Source: Mayfieldus sp963740555 (GTDB lineage Bacteria > Actinomycetota > Thermoleophilia > Solirubrobacterales > 70-9). Taken from it: a stretch of 64,000 nt of DNA. How positions within the stretch are numbered: the first letter of the stretch is position 1; each line of letters starts with the position of its first letter. The position numbers were made by a program, and so were the translations under genes. Of the stretch, positions 23,186-31,333 are shown piece by piece. The notes beneath the pieces are model-generated. The model searched no databases. It was not told the DNA's origin and worked only from the letters and a program-made list of their open reading frames with translations. Location of the stretch: assembly GCA_963740555.1 (NCBI GenBank), contig CAVUES010000005.1:62001-126000 (forward strand), read 5' to 3'.

Positions 23186-24449
23186 CCTTCTTCTCCTTCC
23201 CGTCGGCGCGAACCCTATGCGCCATGCGGCTCTGGAGCGAGAAAAGCTCGATGAAGCCGGGGCTGGCGCTTTGGGAGAACTCGCCACCGGACTCGCCGAA
23301 GCCGGCCAGCGAGCGGTCGTACAGAGCGTAGGGCGAGGAGCGCGCCACCGGCGTCACCGAGCCCTTGTAGAGCTTCACCGTCACCTCTCCGGAGACGAAG
23401 CGGTTCGCCGACTCGATGAAGGCGTCGAGGTCCTCGCGCAGCGGCTCGTGCCAGAGCCCGGCGTAACAGAGATAGGCCCAGTGGCTCTCCAGCGTGCCCT
23501 TGAAGTTGTTCTGGTGGATCGTCGAGACCAGCTTCTCCAGCTCCCGGTGGGCGGTGAGGACGATCGCCGCCGCCGGAACCTCGTAGAGGTCGCGGACCTT
23601 CAGCCCGACGATCCGATCCTCGATGTGGTCGACGATCCCCACCCCGTGCTCGCGCCCGGCGTCGGCGCAACGCTCGAGCAGCTCGACCAGGTCGAGTCGC
23701 TCGCCGTCCAACGAGACCGGCCGTCCGGCTTCGAAGCCGACCCGCAGCGAGCGCGGTTCGTCTGGCGCTTCCTCGGGAAGCGTGACGAGCTGAAAGACGT
23801 CGTCGGCGGGCGGCTGGTCGAGATCCTCGATCGTGCCTCCTTCCGAGGAGCGGCCCCAGAGGTTGTCGTCGATCGAGTACGGCGCCTGCTCGGTGCCGCC
23901 CTTGACCGGTATCCCGTGGTCGCGGGCGTAGGCGATCTCCTCCTCGCGGCCCATCTTCCACTCCCGCACCGGCGCGATCACCTTCAGCTCCGGGTCAAGC
24001 GTCGCGACCGTCGCCTCGATGCGCACCTGGTCGTTTCCCTTCCCGGTGCAGCCGTGGGCGATCGTGTCGCAACCGGTGCGCCGCGCATGCTCGACCCCGA
24101 GCTTCGCGATCAGGGGCCGCCCCAGGGCCGTGAACAGCGGATAGCCGCCGCCGTAGAGCGCGTTGGCGCGGATCGCCGGCAGAACGTAGCCCTCGGCGAA
24201 CTCCTCGCGTGCGTCGACGACGATCGCCTCGACCGCGCCCAGCTCCTTCGCCTTCCCGGTGACGACCTCGTAGTCCTCGCCGGGCTGCCCCAGGTTGACG
24301 GTCAGGGTGACGATCTCCGCCTCGTATGTCTCCTGGATCCAGCGCAGCATCACGCTTGTGTCGAGGCCACCCGAATAGAGCAGCAGCACCCGTCCGACCT
24401 TGGCGGGATCGGCTTGATAGCTGGCAATGCGGGGCTCGCGCGAGTCCAT
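23175..24449 (-). CDS. argG: Argininosuccinate synthase
   Basis: 424 residues. Condenses citrulline and aspartate with ATP hydrolysis to AMP in arginine synthesis. The N-type ATP-pyrophosphatase loop LLLYSGGLDTSV is at residues 22-33, followed by the citrulline/aspartate-binding HGCTGKGNDQVR and VREWKMGREEE, and the YSIDDNLWGRS motif. Length is normal. The other arginine genes (argCJBD) are 18 kb away on the same strand, so argG is not in that operon. Its 5' side is the palindromic repeat array; its 3' end overlaps a small membrane protein gene. Confidence 0.95.
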   Translation of the reverse strand: MDSREPRIASYQADPAKVGRVLLLYSGGLDTSVMLRWIQETYEAEIVTLTVNLGQPGEDYEVVTGKAKELGAVEAIVVDAREEFAEGYVLPAIRANALYGGGYPLFTALGRPLIAKLGVEHARRTGCDTIAHGCTGKGNDQVRIEATVATLDPELKVIAPVREWKMGREEEIAYARDHGIPVKGGTEQAPYSIDDNLWGRSSEGGTIEDLDQPPADDVFQLVTLPEEAPDEPRSLRVGFEAGRPVSLDGERLDLVELLERCADAGREHGVGIVDHIEDRIVGLKVRDLYEVPAAAIVLTAHRELEKLVSTIHQNNFKGTLESHWAYLCYAGLWHEPLREDLDAFIESANRFVSGEVTVKLYKGSVTPVARSSPYALYDRSLAGFGESGGEFSQSASPGFIELFSLQSRMAHRVRADGKEKKDDL

Positions 24450-24459
24450 AAATCAATTG

Positions 24460-24665
24460 CGGCGCCTTCGGCGCCTGACATGCCTGTGCCGCGGCGCAAC
24501 GCCGCGGCCCAACATGACTCGCGAAGTCTCGCACGCCCGCCATCGCTTACTTGCGGCGCCTTCGCCGCCTGACATGCCTCTACCGGTGGCAAGCACCGGC
24601 ATCAAATGACTTGCGGCTGCTTTGTACCCTGACATGCATGTGCCGGCGCCAACGGCACCGGCATA
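24460..24665 (+). repeat. Array of three two-hairpin palindromic repeats
   Basis: Three units between argG and the sortase. Each reads TTGC, a first hairpin, TGACATGC, a second hairpin, then ATGA or similar. First hairpins: GGCGCC-TTC-GGCGCC, GGCGCCTTCGCCGCC, and a decayed GGCTGCTTTGTACCC. Second hairpins differ in sequence but keep pairing: GCCGCGGCG-CAA-CGCCGCGGC, CCGGTG-GCAAG-CACCGG, and GCCGGCGCC-AAC-GGCACCGGC. The last has the same single C-A mismatch as the copy inside pheS. Units are about 60-75 bases long. The rest of this 225-base gap holds no gene. Confidence 0.85.
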
Positions 24666-24674
24666 CTCCTGTTG

Positions 24675-25376
24675 ATGTCGCGGGTGGCGCGGATCTTCTC
24701 CACGGTGCTGATCACAGCCGGCCTGGTGGTGATGGCCGACGTCGGAATGACGCTGGCGTACAAGGAACCGATCTCCTCCATTTACGGGGAGATCCAGCAG
24801 CACGCGGCGGCGAACCAGCTCGCCGACCTGGAGTCGCACTACCCGACCCGATCCGACCTCGCCGCGATCGCGGGGGTTCGCGGAGTCGACCGCAAGGTCG
24901 CGGTGCTGGCAAGGCGCTTCGCCCAGCAGGCGAAGACCGGCGAGGCGATCGGGCGGATCATCGTCCCGGCGATGGACGGCCTGAACGCGGTGGTGGTCCA
25001 GGGAACCGACACCGGGAGCCTCCAGAAGGGGCCCGGCCACTATCCGAACACGTCTTTCCCGGGCCAGGGCGGCACTGTCGGCATCGCCGGCCATCGCACG
25101 ACCTACCTGGCTCCCTTCCGGCACATCGACTCGATGCGGAGAGGCGACCGGATCACCCTGGAAATGCCCTACGCGACCTTCACCTACCGGGTGCAGAAGA
25201 CGGACATCGTCGACCCGAGCAACGTCGGGATCGTGCACCGGGTCGGCTATGAGCGACTCGTGCTGACCGCCTGCCACCCTCTCTACAGCGCCGCCCAGCG
25301 CTACGCGGTCTTCGCCCGGCTCACCGGCACCGCGATATTCGACGCCGCACGCGGTGTGCCGTTCCAGGCGAACTAG
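24675..25376 (+). CDS. Sortase (class E-like)
   Basis: 233 residues from ATG at 24675 (a TTG one codon earlier is possible). One N-terminal membrane anchor (FSTVLITAGLVVMADVGMTLAY) and a sortase beta-barrel. The catalytic triad is visible: H140 in IAGHRTTY, C200 in LVLTACHP and R209 in SAAQRYAVF. The LTACHP context and length suit classes D/E, the housekeeping type of actinobacteria. It attaches proteins with an LPxTG or LAxTG signal to the wall; a candidate substrate with LPFTG lies at 28621-28947. A stalk-like membrane protein gene converges with it, overlapping four bases. Confidence 0.9.
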   Translation: MSRVARIFSTVLITAGLVVMADVGMTLAYKEPISSIYGEIQQHAAANQLADLESHYPTRSDLAAIAGVRGVDRKVAVLARRFAQQAKTGEAIGRIIVPAMDGLNAVVVQGTDTGSLQKGPGHYPNTSFPGQGGTVGIAGHRTTYLAPFRHIDSMRRGDRITLEMPYATFTYRVQKTDIVDPSNVGIVHRVGYERLVLTACHPLYSAAQRYAVFARLTGTAIFDAARGVPFQAN

Positions 25377-25726
25377 GGCGAGGTAACTCCGCCGCTGCCG
25401 CCGCCATTCGTCGTGGTGGTCGTCGGCGGCGTGGTGGTCGTCGTAGTCGGCTGGGTCGTCGTAGTCGACTTGGTGCTCGTCTCGGTGCTCCCGGTGCTCG
25501 TGGTTGTGGTTGGCTCGGTCGAGCTCGTGGGAATGCTGGTCGGCAGGCTCGTGCTCGAGGTTCCATTGCCGCCGTTGTCGCTGGCGATCACCACCACGGC
25601 GACGATCAGGCCGATGATGATCGCCAGCAGCGCCGCGATCAGGTAGCGGGTGTTCGAGCTCGAGCCGTCGCCAGACGGGCGACCGGGCTCGTGATCGCGC
25701 ATCAGCCGAGTCGGGTCCTCGTGCAC
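25373..25726 (-). CDS. Single-span membrane protein with Ser/Thr stalk
   Basis: 117 residues from GTG at 25726; ATG eight codons later is an alternative. A short cytoplasmic N-terminus precedes one membrane segment (YLIAALLAIIIGLIVAVVVIA, about 28-48) and a Thr/Ser/Pro-rich tail of about 65 residues (runs such as TTTTTTPPTTTTTTNGGG). The tail should be extracellular and flexible, possibly glycosylated. There is no LPxTG motif. It converges with the sortase gene and overlaps its last four bases. Function unknown. Confidence 0.65.
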   Translation of the reverse strand: MHEDPTRLMRDHEPGRPSGDGSSSNTRYLIAALLAIIIGLIVAVVVIASDNGGNGTSSTSLPTSIPTSSTEPTTTTSTGSTETSTKSTTTTQPTTTTTTPPTTTTTNGGGSGGVTSP

Positions 25727-25746
25727 TGGTTTCGGTCAGCCGGGCG

Positions 25747-26559
25747 TCAGTCCGGCCCAAGGATGCCGTCGAGAATCGGGCCGGCGTCCTGGATGCCGAA
25801 CTCATCGCGAAGCCGAGTCTCGATCTCATCCCGGCTGCTTCCGGCCACGGCCATCTGCGCGGCGAGCAGTCGGGCCCCGTCCGATGGGGTAGCCCCACCG
25901 CGTTGCCCTCCCGAGGGTGGCGGGGGAGCCGCCGGCGCTGTGCCCTGCGCGGGGGGCGCCTGTTGCGCGGGAGGTGCCGCTTGCGCGGGGGGTGTCTGGG
26001 CGGGTGGCTCCTGGGGTGTCGGCTCCGGCGCGGCGGGTGGGTCCACCGCCTGTAGATCTGGGCGCTCGGACTCGACCGGCTGAAGATGGGGTACGCGGGG
26101 CCCCTGCGGGGGCTGGGGCTGATCCGGCTGCGCCGCGGGCGCTTGTTGCACCGCCGGCGCGCCGGCGCCGCCCGTGGAGAGCTCCTGCCCGATGCGGCTC
26201 GCGAGCTCACCACGCGCCGAGTCGAGGGCGGCGAGCAGGTCGTCGGACTGTCGCCTCACCATCTCCGCCTGACGAATCAGGGTGTCGGTTAGATCCGACA
26301 TCACTCGCACCCGTTCATCGGCGAGTACGTCGGCCTTCTGCCGCGATGCGTCGATGTAGCGCCGGGCCTGCGCGTCGGCGTCTTCGATGATCCCGGCCGC
26401 GGCCTTCTCGGCCGCTTCGATGATCACCTGGATCCGCTCACCGGCGGAGCTCACCGATTCGCGCATCGACGGGGGGCCTTCGGGCGGCGAGCCTTCGCTC
26501 CCCTGGGGTGTTGGCTGGTCGTTCATGGGTGAGCTCGCAATCGAATCTTGGTTATCCAT
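25747..26559 (-). CDS. DivIVA-like coiled-coil protein with Pro/Ala-rich domain
   Basis: 270 residues (ATG 11 codons later is an alternative start). Residues about 30-125 form a coiled coil resembling the C-terminal half of DivIVA/SepIVA proteins (VIIEAAEKAAAGIIEDADAQ, RRYIDASRQKADVLADERV). Residues 130-225 are Pro/Ala/Gln rich. The C-terminal part (GARLLAAQMAVAGSSRDEIETRLRDEFG) is a short helical motif. No membrane segment. It is 20 bases ahead of the stalk protein on the same strand and follows another coiled-coil gene, suggesting a polar-growth or septum-related set; role is inference. Confidence 0.65.
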   Translation of the reverse strand: MDNQDSIASSPMNDQPTPQGSEGSPPEGPPSMRESVSSAGERIQVIIEAAEKAAAGIIEDADAQARRYIDASRQKADVLADERVRVMSDLTDTLIRQAEMVRRQSDDLLAALDSARGELASRIGQELSTGGAGAPAVQQAPAAQPDQPQPPQGPRVPHLQPVESERPDLQAVDPPAAPEPTPQEPPAQTPPAQAAPPAQQAPPAQGTAPAAPPPPSGGQRGGATPSDGARLLAAQMAVAGSSRDEIETRLRDEFGIQDAGPILDGILGPD

Positions 26560-26598
26560 CGCCGGTGGACCGCCACATCCGCGGGGATTCTAAGCCGA

Positions 26599-27264
26599 TC
26601 AGCGCTTCGAGCGCCGGAACCAGCCGCGGATTCCCTTTTTCTCCTTGCCCTTGCCTTTGCCCTTGCCCTTCTCCTTCTCCTTCTCCGCCGGCACGGGGGT
26701 GTCGGCCGGTGGCGCGACGGAGGTCGACGATGGTTGCGCTTCCTGCTCGCCGGTCTTTGGCTCCTGCTTGTCGACCGCCGGCTGCTCGTGAGAGATCTCG
26801 ACCCGGTGGCGCTCGGTGACGGTCACCTTCACATCGCCACCCCGATCCGCGGCGCTGTCGGACCAACCGCCCTGTACCGCGAGGGCGCGATCGACCTCGT
26901 CGAGAACGCTGAGCATCGCGTCGAAGCGAGTCGCAAGGTCGGAGACCCGATCGGTCAGCTCCGCTCGCAGGTCGGCGACGCGGCGGCGCTGCTCGTCGCT
27001 CGCCTCGCGGATGCGCTTCTCGGCTTGCGCCGACATCTCCCCCGCCTCGCTCGAGGCGCGCTGCTGTATGGAGCCGAGCTGCTGGTCGGCGGCGAGCACC
27101 ACCTTCTCGAGCGGCCCGAGAACATCGGCTACGCGATCGAACTCGGGCGGACTCTCGATGCCGCCCTCAAGTGCCTTCGTTTGGCCTTCCATCATCGCGC
27201 TCGTAGAGCCACTTCCTTCTTGCCAGCGATCGAGGGCTTCAAGGCTATCGGGTACTTGCGACAT
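26599..27264 (-). CDS. Coiled-coil protein with Lys/Gly-rich tail
   Basis: 221 residues. Residues about 40-130 are helical and heptad-rich (VADVLGPLEKVVLAADQQ, EKRIREASDEQRRRVADLR). A Pro/Ser linker then leads to a C-terminal tail with an EKEKEKGKGKGKGKEKKG run and RGWFRRSKR. The tail is strongly basic and may bind membranes or nucleic acid. It belongs to the same type as the following gene (25747-26559) and may interact with it. Start ATG at 27264. Family not recognised. Confidence 0.62.
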   Translation of the reverse strand: MSQVPDSLEALDRWQEGSGSTSAMMEGQTKALEGGIESPPEFDRVADVLGPLEKVVLAADQQLGSIQQRASSEAGEMSAQAEKRIREASDEQRRRVADLRAELTDRVSDLATRFDAMLSVLDEVDRALAVQGGWSDSAADRGGDVKVTVTERHRVEISHEQPAVDKQEPKTGEQEAQPSSTSVAPPADTPVPAEKEKEKGKGKGKGKEKKGIRGWFRRSKR

Positions 27265-27278
27265 CGGTCCTCCGAATC

Positions 27279-27470
27279 TCAGGTTCCTGCTCCAAGCGCC
27301 CGATCCGGATCGTCGGGCAAACCCCGCAGGAGCTCGTAGTTATAGGCCACCGTGGACCCCCGCTCAAGCAAAGAGGCCCGGACGAGCGCAGTTTGGCGCC
27401 GCGAATGCCCGAGCGCCGGCTCGATCGCGATCGCACATTCGTCCGGGGTGCACATCGCGGCATTGTCCAC
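27279..27470 (-). CDS. Possible small protein upstream of the coiled-coil gene
   Basis: 63 residues from GTG at 27470, ending 14 bases before the coiled-coil gene. Third codon positions are G or C in roughly three quarters of codons, as in real genes here, and sequences such as CTPDECAIAIEPALGHS look protein-like. No clear Shine-Dalgarno or known domain. It may be a real small gene or chance; codon use is the only positive sign. Confidence 0.4.
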   Translation of the reverse strand: MDNAAMCTPDECAIAIEPALGHSRRQTALVRASLLERGSTVAYNYELLRGLPDDPDRALGAGT

Positions 27471-27538
27471 TGTCTTGCGGTCGTAACGCCACCGCCGCCC
27501 GGCGTTAACGACAGCCTCGTTCTCTACCGTTAAGCGAG

Positions 27539-28624
27539 ATGGAGGCGAGCCGCCGCCAACCGGGCATGCTCGAAGGGCTCAGCCGCTTCCTAGTCCAGCA
27601 CGAACGCTGCGGAGCCGGATTCGACGTCGCACATCCGGCCGGGCTCGGCAGCGGGCGGGTGTCGATCACATGCCGCGGCTGCGGAGCGCGACACGAATAC
27701 GCAACGGCGACTATCGAGGTCGAGCGCGAGCTGAAGATCGAGCGCCGAGCCGGGCCGGAGCCGACGCCGCCACCGCTTCCCCCACCTCAGCCGGAGCCCC
27801 GGGCTCCGATCCCGCCACGCCCCGCGCCTTATCCGGAGTCGACGCGCCTCGCCACCCCACGACCAGCGACGGATGAACCTCTCCCGAGCGGTCGACAAGT
27901 AGCCGCAGACAAACGGCCGGCGGGCGGCGCTTCATCTGCCGCCGCTGCCCCAATCCCGGCACGACCTGCCGCGCCGCATCCGCCCCGACCAGCGGCGGCT
28001 GACACAGCATTCCGCCGCTTCTGGCGCTCGCCCCGAGCCACCATCCTTCTCGTCGTCGTGGCTGCGGTCGCGGTCGGCATCGCGGTCGTCCGTCTCGTCA
28101 ACCAGGGCGGCGGACAGACGCAGACCACGCATGGCATCCCCAGCCAACCTCAAACGACTTCCGGCCTTCCGAAGCCCTCGGCTCCGGTCGTCCAGCCAAC
28201 GCCGACCCCCGGCCCAAAGACGACAACGGTGCGGACCTCGCGCTTCTCCGTCGACGCCCCCCGTGGCTGGATCGAGCGAACCTCAGCCGGCGGGCTGCTG
28301 CTGGAGCCCCATGGCGCGGGGCGCGCCAACGTCCAGATATTCTTCCAGCGCTCGCCCAGCCTGAGTGAGGATCTGATGGCTCGGCAGACCGCAACCTTCC
28401 TGCGCGGCGAGGTGCCCGGCGCGAGGCTCTTCCCGAGGCAGATCCAGATCGGCGGGCGCAGCGCCCACGAAGTGACAGCCAGAGGCCCCGGCGAGACCGC
28501 TATTGCGGTCGACGTCCTTCGCGGTCCCTACCGCTACCTGCTTGTGCGAAGGATCTTCGCCGGGGCCACGCCGCATGTAAGCCTTGCGGCAAGCCGGGTC
28601 GTGTTGAGCTTCAGGCCGCGCTAG
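27539..28624 (+). CDS. Membrane protein with N-terminal Zn-ribbon-like motif and extracellular domain
   Basis: 361 residues. Near the N-terminus a CG and a CRGCG (C24, C45, C48 region) look like a degenerate zinc ribbon facing the cytoplasm. Residues 70-155 are Pro/Ala rich. One membrane segment lies at about 166-188 (TILLVVVAAVAVGIAVVRLV). A Thr/Pro linker leads to an outside domain of about 140 residues (RFSVDAPRGWIERTSAGGL, ... VVLSFRPR) resembling the PsbP/DUF1795 fold used as a surface sensor or binding domain. The stop overlaps that of the LPFTG gene. Function unknown. Confidence 0.7.
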   Translation: MEASRRQPGMLEGLSRFLVQHERCGAGFDVAHPAGLGSGRVSITCRGCGARHEYATATIEVERELKIERRAGPEPTPPPLPPPQPEPRAPIPPRPAPYPESTRLATPRPATDEPLPSGRQVAADKRPAGGASSAAAAPIPARPAAPHPPRPAAADTAFRRFWRSPRATILLVVVAAVAVGIAVVRLVNQGGGQTQTTHGIPSQPQTTSGLPKPSAPVVQPTPTPGPKTTTVRTSRFSVDAPRGWIERTSAGGLLLEPHGAGRANVQIFFQRSPSLSEDLMARQTATFLRGEVPGARLFPRQIQIGGRSAHEVTARGPGETAIAVDVLRGPYRYLLVRRIFAGATPHVSLAASRVVLSFRPR

Positions 28625-28947
28625 GAGAGGTGCCGCTCGGCGGTCAGACGCCTTAGCACGAGGCCCATCGAGGTAAGCGCGACTGCGACCGCGAGAAGAG
28701 CGACCACATCGAGCCCCGTGAAGGGCAACCCGCCGACGACCTTCTTCTGAAGGCCCGCCGGAGCCGAAGGCCCGTTATTGCCGCCACCGACCTCGCCGGC
28801 AACCTTGGAGACGGGGTTGGCGTATTGATCCTTGGTCGCATCACCCGCATGGGCGAGCGAGACCGGGCCGACGAGCCAGAGAGCGGAAACCGTCGCCAGT
28901 AGTGCGATGAGCCTGCTTGAGGAGCGAATGCGGGAGTGCTTGTTCAT
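28621..28947 (-). CDS. Wall-anchored protein with LPFTG sorting signal
   Basis: 108 residues from ATG at 28947; the frame extends upstream but without coding character. Signal peptide SRLIALLATVSALWLVGPVSLAHA, a short mature segment of about 40 residues with a GEVGGGNNGPSAP linker, then LPFTGLD, a hydrophobic segment and RRLTAERHLS. This is a complete cell-wall sorting signal, cleaved by sortase between Thr and Gly. The sortase gene is 3.2 kb away. The mature part is so short it may be a linker or a small surface peptide. A structured region precedes the gene (29076-29162). Confidence 0.8.
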   Translation of the reverse strand: MNKHSRIRSSSRLIALLATVSALWLVGPVSLAHAGDATKDQYANPVSKVAGEVGGGNNGPSAPAGLQKKVVGGLPFTGLDVVALLAVAVALTSMGLVLRRLTAERHLS

Positions 28948-29075
28948 GTCTGTTCCATCTATTGGAGGGAGTGACTGCCTGTTTCGCGCTGTTTGAGTGA
29001 TCTGAGTCGTTCGTGCAACGCTGGGCGAGAGTAGCGGTCTGAATGGGTTTGCCAATCGGACAATCGGCCATGCGA

Positions 29076-29162
29076 GCCGGGTCCTTTCCCCTCACCCTGA
29101 TCGGCTCCGGGCGCGCCGTACTTAAGCCCCGCAGGGCGCCGTACCTAAGGCAGGACCCGGGC
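29076..29162 (-). promoter_or_regulatory. Candidate structured leader upstream of the LPFTG gene
   Basis: Arms CCGGGTCCT (29077-29085) and AGGACCCGG (29152-29160) can pair as a 9-bp closing stem around about 66 bases. Inside, GCGCCGTACTTAAG (29113-29126) recurs as GCGCCGTACCTAAG (29136-29149). The region is 129 bases upstream of the LPFTG start codon on the same strand, inside the 226-base gap to the O-antigen-ligase-like gene. It matches no riboswitch class I know. Confidence 0.35.
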
Positions 29163-29173
29163 GGTACTCAATT

Positions 29174-31213
29174 TCATTTTTGAGATTTCTTGGAAACCGC
29201 GGCGACCCCTTCATTCTGCAGCCTCCGGTTCAACGCCCGGGTCTCGGGGCCAAGCGGATTGAGGCGCAGGGCGTCGCGGGCCTCGGCCCGTGCAGCGGCA
29301 AGATCGGTGGACGACAAAGCGCGCGCCAGGAAGAAGTGCGAAGCGTAGCCGTCAGGCTCGCGGTTTACCGCGTCGCGAAAGCTCGAGATCGCTTTCTGAC
29401 CTTGACCGAGCCGCGACTCGATCAGGCCCTTGGCCAGCAGCGGCCCGGGGTCATAGGGATCCAGGGAGGCCGCACGGTTGAGGTCACTCAGGGCCAGGCT
29501 GGGGTTTGACGGGTATTCGGCATAGGCGCGATCGGAATAGCTCTCAGAGAGGAAGAGCGGCACCGCCACGACGATCGCCACTCCCAGGACCGCGACGCCC
29601 GTCCAGCGACGCCAGGATCTCTGCCCTCCGTTCCCGATGATCAAGTACGGCGCCCCGGCGGCGCCGAGGAGGAATATCACCGGCGCCGTCATCACCGGGT
29701 AGTGCCAAAACCAGTCATATGAGGCATGCATGAGCCAGTAGGCGCCGGCGCCCATCGACCCGGCGACAAGGGCGGCGGCCGGGCGGCCCATTCGTCTCGA
29801 AGACACCGCCGCGAGAGCGCTGGCGACCAGCATCGCTCCGAACAGCGCCAGTCCGATCAAACCAAGCTCGCCGAGCATCAGCATTTCGACGCTGTGTGGA
29901 TCCTGTGGTGATTCGCTGCTCCTTCGGTCCTGCAGATAAGAGATGGAGAAGGAGCCAGCCCCACCGCCCAGTAGCGGATGATGCTCAGCCTGGCGCAGCG
30001 CAACACGCCAGAAGTCGCCTCGATTTGAGCCTACGTTGACGCCAAACCGCGTCCCGTTGGGCCGCAGATTCGGGTCGCCTCCGCGGTTGAACTGGGTGAG
30101 CCGCTGATCGACGAACTTGACTGGTCCGCCCCGCTGGACGAGATATGCGGTACCTCCCAATACCACTGCGACTACAGCGACGGCGGCGGCTACCCGGGAC
30201 AGCAGCTGAACCCGCTGGCGTCCGAGGTGGAGCCGAAATTCGATGAAACGGATGCAGAGGGCGGAGAAAGCGATTGAGCCCAGCGAGCTGAGCACAATTA
30301 CGTGACTGGCGTGGCGCGCCAGCGGCAGCAGCCCCGGGTCAACCCGTCCGTGCTGAAAGACGTCGAGCAACGTTGGGAGGGCAGGAAGCACCGGGAGCGC
30401 CGCAAGGGTCAGGTACATGGCCGCCCTGAGGCGGCGCGGTGACAGCGCCAGGAAGACCGCCAGGGCCACTATGGCGGCGGGCAAAGAGCCACGGCTCTCG
30501 GCTAGCACGGCGAGCTCCAGCAGCATCGTCCCGCCGCCAATCAACAACGCCCGCTGTAGCCATCTGAAATTTCCCTCCGCCGCAAGTGCGATCAGGGGCC
30601 AAAGGCAGATCAAGAAGAACGCCCCGTCGGCATTGCGGTAACCGATCGGGAACTGCAGGGTCGCGTCGGTGTCGAAGTAGGAATGAAGGTCGGTTCCATG
30701 GGCGAGGGTCAACGTGGTGATGACCCCGATCACGACGCCCAGCGCTGCGATCCCACCGAGGGGCAACAGCATGCGGCGACCTGCCAGCCGGCAGCTCCAC
30801 AGTCCCAGCAAGAACATGGCCGAGTACAACATGGCCCGCTCGGCGTCCTGCACCGCGGCATCACGCGAGGGCGTCCAGAAAATCGACAGAAACGTCCATC
30901 CGGCAATTCCCACAAGCGCTGCCAGCGCAACACGAACTGGACCTGCCAGCCGTCCATGAAACGGGCCGGCGATGAGCAACGTGATCAGGAGCCCGTAAAG
31001 GAGGACCGAACCGGGAAAGAAGACCGGTCCGAAATATGCGCCCTCCTTCAAGGCCCACCACACGAAGACTGCAGTAATGATCGCCACAATCGCGATCGCG
31101 ACAGGCCACTCCCCCGGCCGATCATCAAGCGACGCCCCATCGCCCACGCTCGCGGGCCGGCCGCCGGAGGACGCCGACGCTGCCAGCTTGGGCTCGATCC
31201 GCGGCGCCGCCAT
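29174..31213 (-). CDS. O-antigen ligase-like membrane protein with C-terminal TPR repeats
   Basis: 679 residues from ATG at 31213. About twelve membrane segments between residues 40 and 560, with the O-antigen ligase (Wzy/WaaL) signature region HHPLLGGGAGSFSISYLQ followed by the long periplasmic-type loop and PHSVEMLMLGELGLIG. The final 110 residues (SLALSDLNRAASLDPYDPG, GQGQKAISSFRDAVNREPDG) are tetratricopeptide repeats. This architecture is common in actinobacteria for polymerising or ligating glycans. It is divergent from the Wzc-like gene, with 120 bases between starts. Confidence 0.85.
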   Translation of the reverse strand: MAAPRIEPKLAASASSGGRPASVGDGASLDDRPGEWPVAIAIVAIITAVFVWWALKEGAYFGPVFFPGSVLLYGLLITLLIAGPFHGRLAGPVRVALAALVGIAGWTFLSIFWTPSRDAAVQDAERAMLYSAMFLLGLWSCRLAGRRMLLPLGGIAALGVVIGVITTLTLAHGTDLHSYFDTDATLQFPIGYRNADGAFFLICLWPLIALAAEGNFRWLQRALLIGGGTMLLELAVLAESRGSLPAAIVALAVFLALSPRRLRAAMYLTLAALPVLPALPTLLDVFQHGRVDPGLLPLARHASHVIVLSSLGSIAFSALCIRFIEFRLHLGRQRVQLLSRVAAAVAVVAVVLGGTAYLVQRGGPVKFVDQRLTQFNRGGDPNLRPNGTRFGVNVGSNRGDFWRVALRQAEHHPLLGGGAGSFSISYLQDRRSSESPQDPHSVEMLMLGELGLIGLALFGAMLVASALAAVSSRRMGRPAAALVAGSMGAGAYWLMHASYDWFWHYPVMTAPVIFLLGAAGAPYLIIGNGGQRSWRRWTGVAVLGVAIVVAVPLFLSESYSDRAYAEYPSNPSLALSDLNRAASLDPYDPGPLLAKGLIESRLGQGQKAISSFRDAVNREPDGYASHFFLARALSSTDLAAARAEARDALRLNPLGPETRALNRRLQNEGVAAVSKKSQK

Positions 31214-31333
31214 TGGCAAATTCAAGCTACCGAACGGGGGCGACGCAGCTGCCGCTGATGCAACAATGGTGCTCCAAGCGCGCCGATCACCCCGTCGCAG
31301 GACGATCCCCTCTACCACCGAACTAGCCACCTG

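Noticed and set aside
24460..24665. CRISPR array from the palindromic units
   Set aside because: Units carry variable hairpins rather than constant repeats with unique spacers, and other copies are scattered singly.
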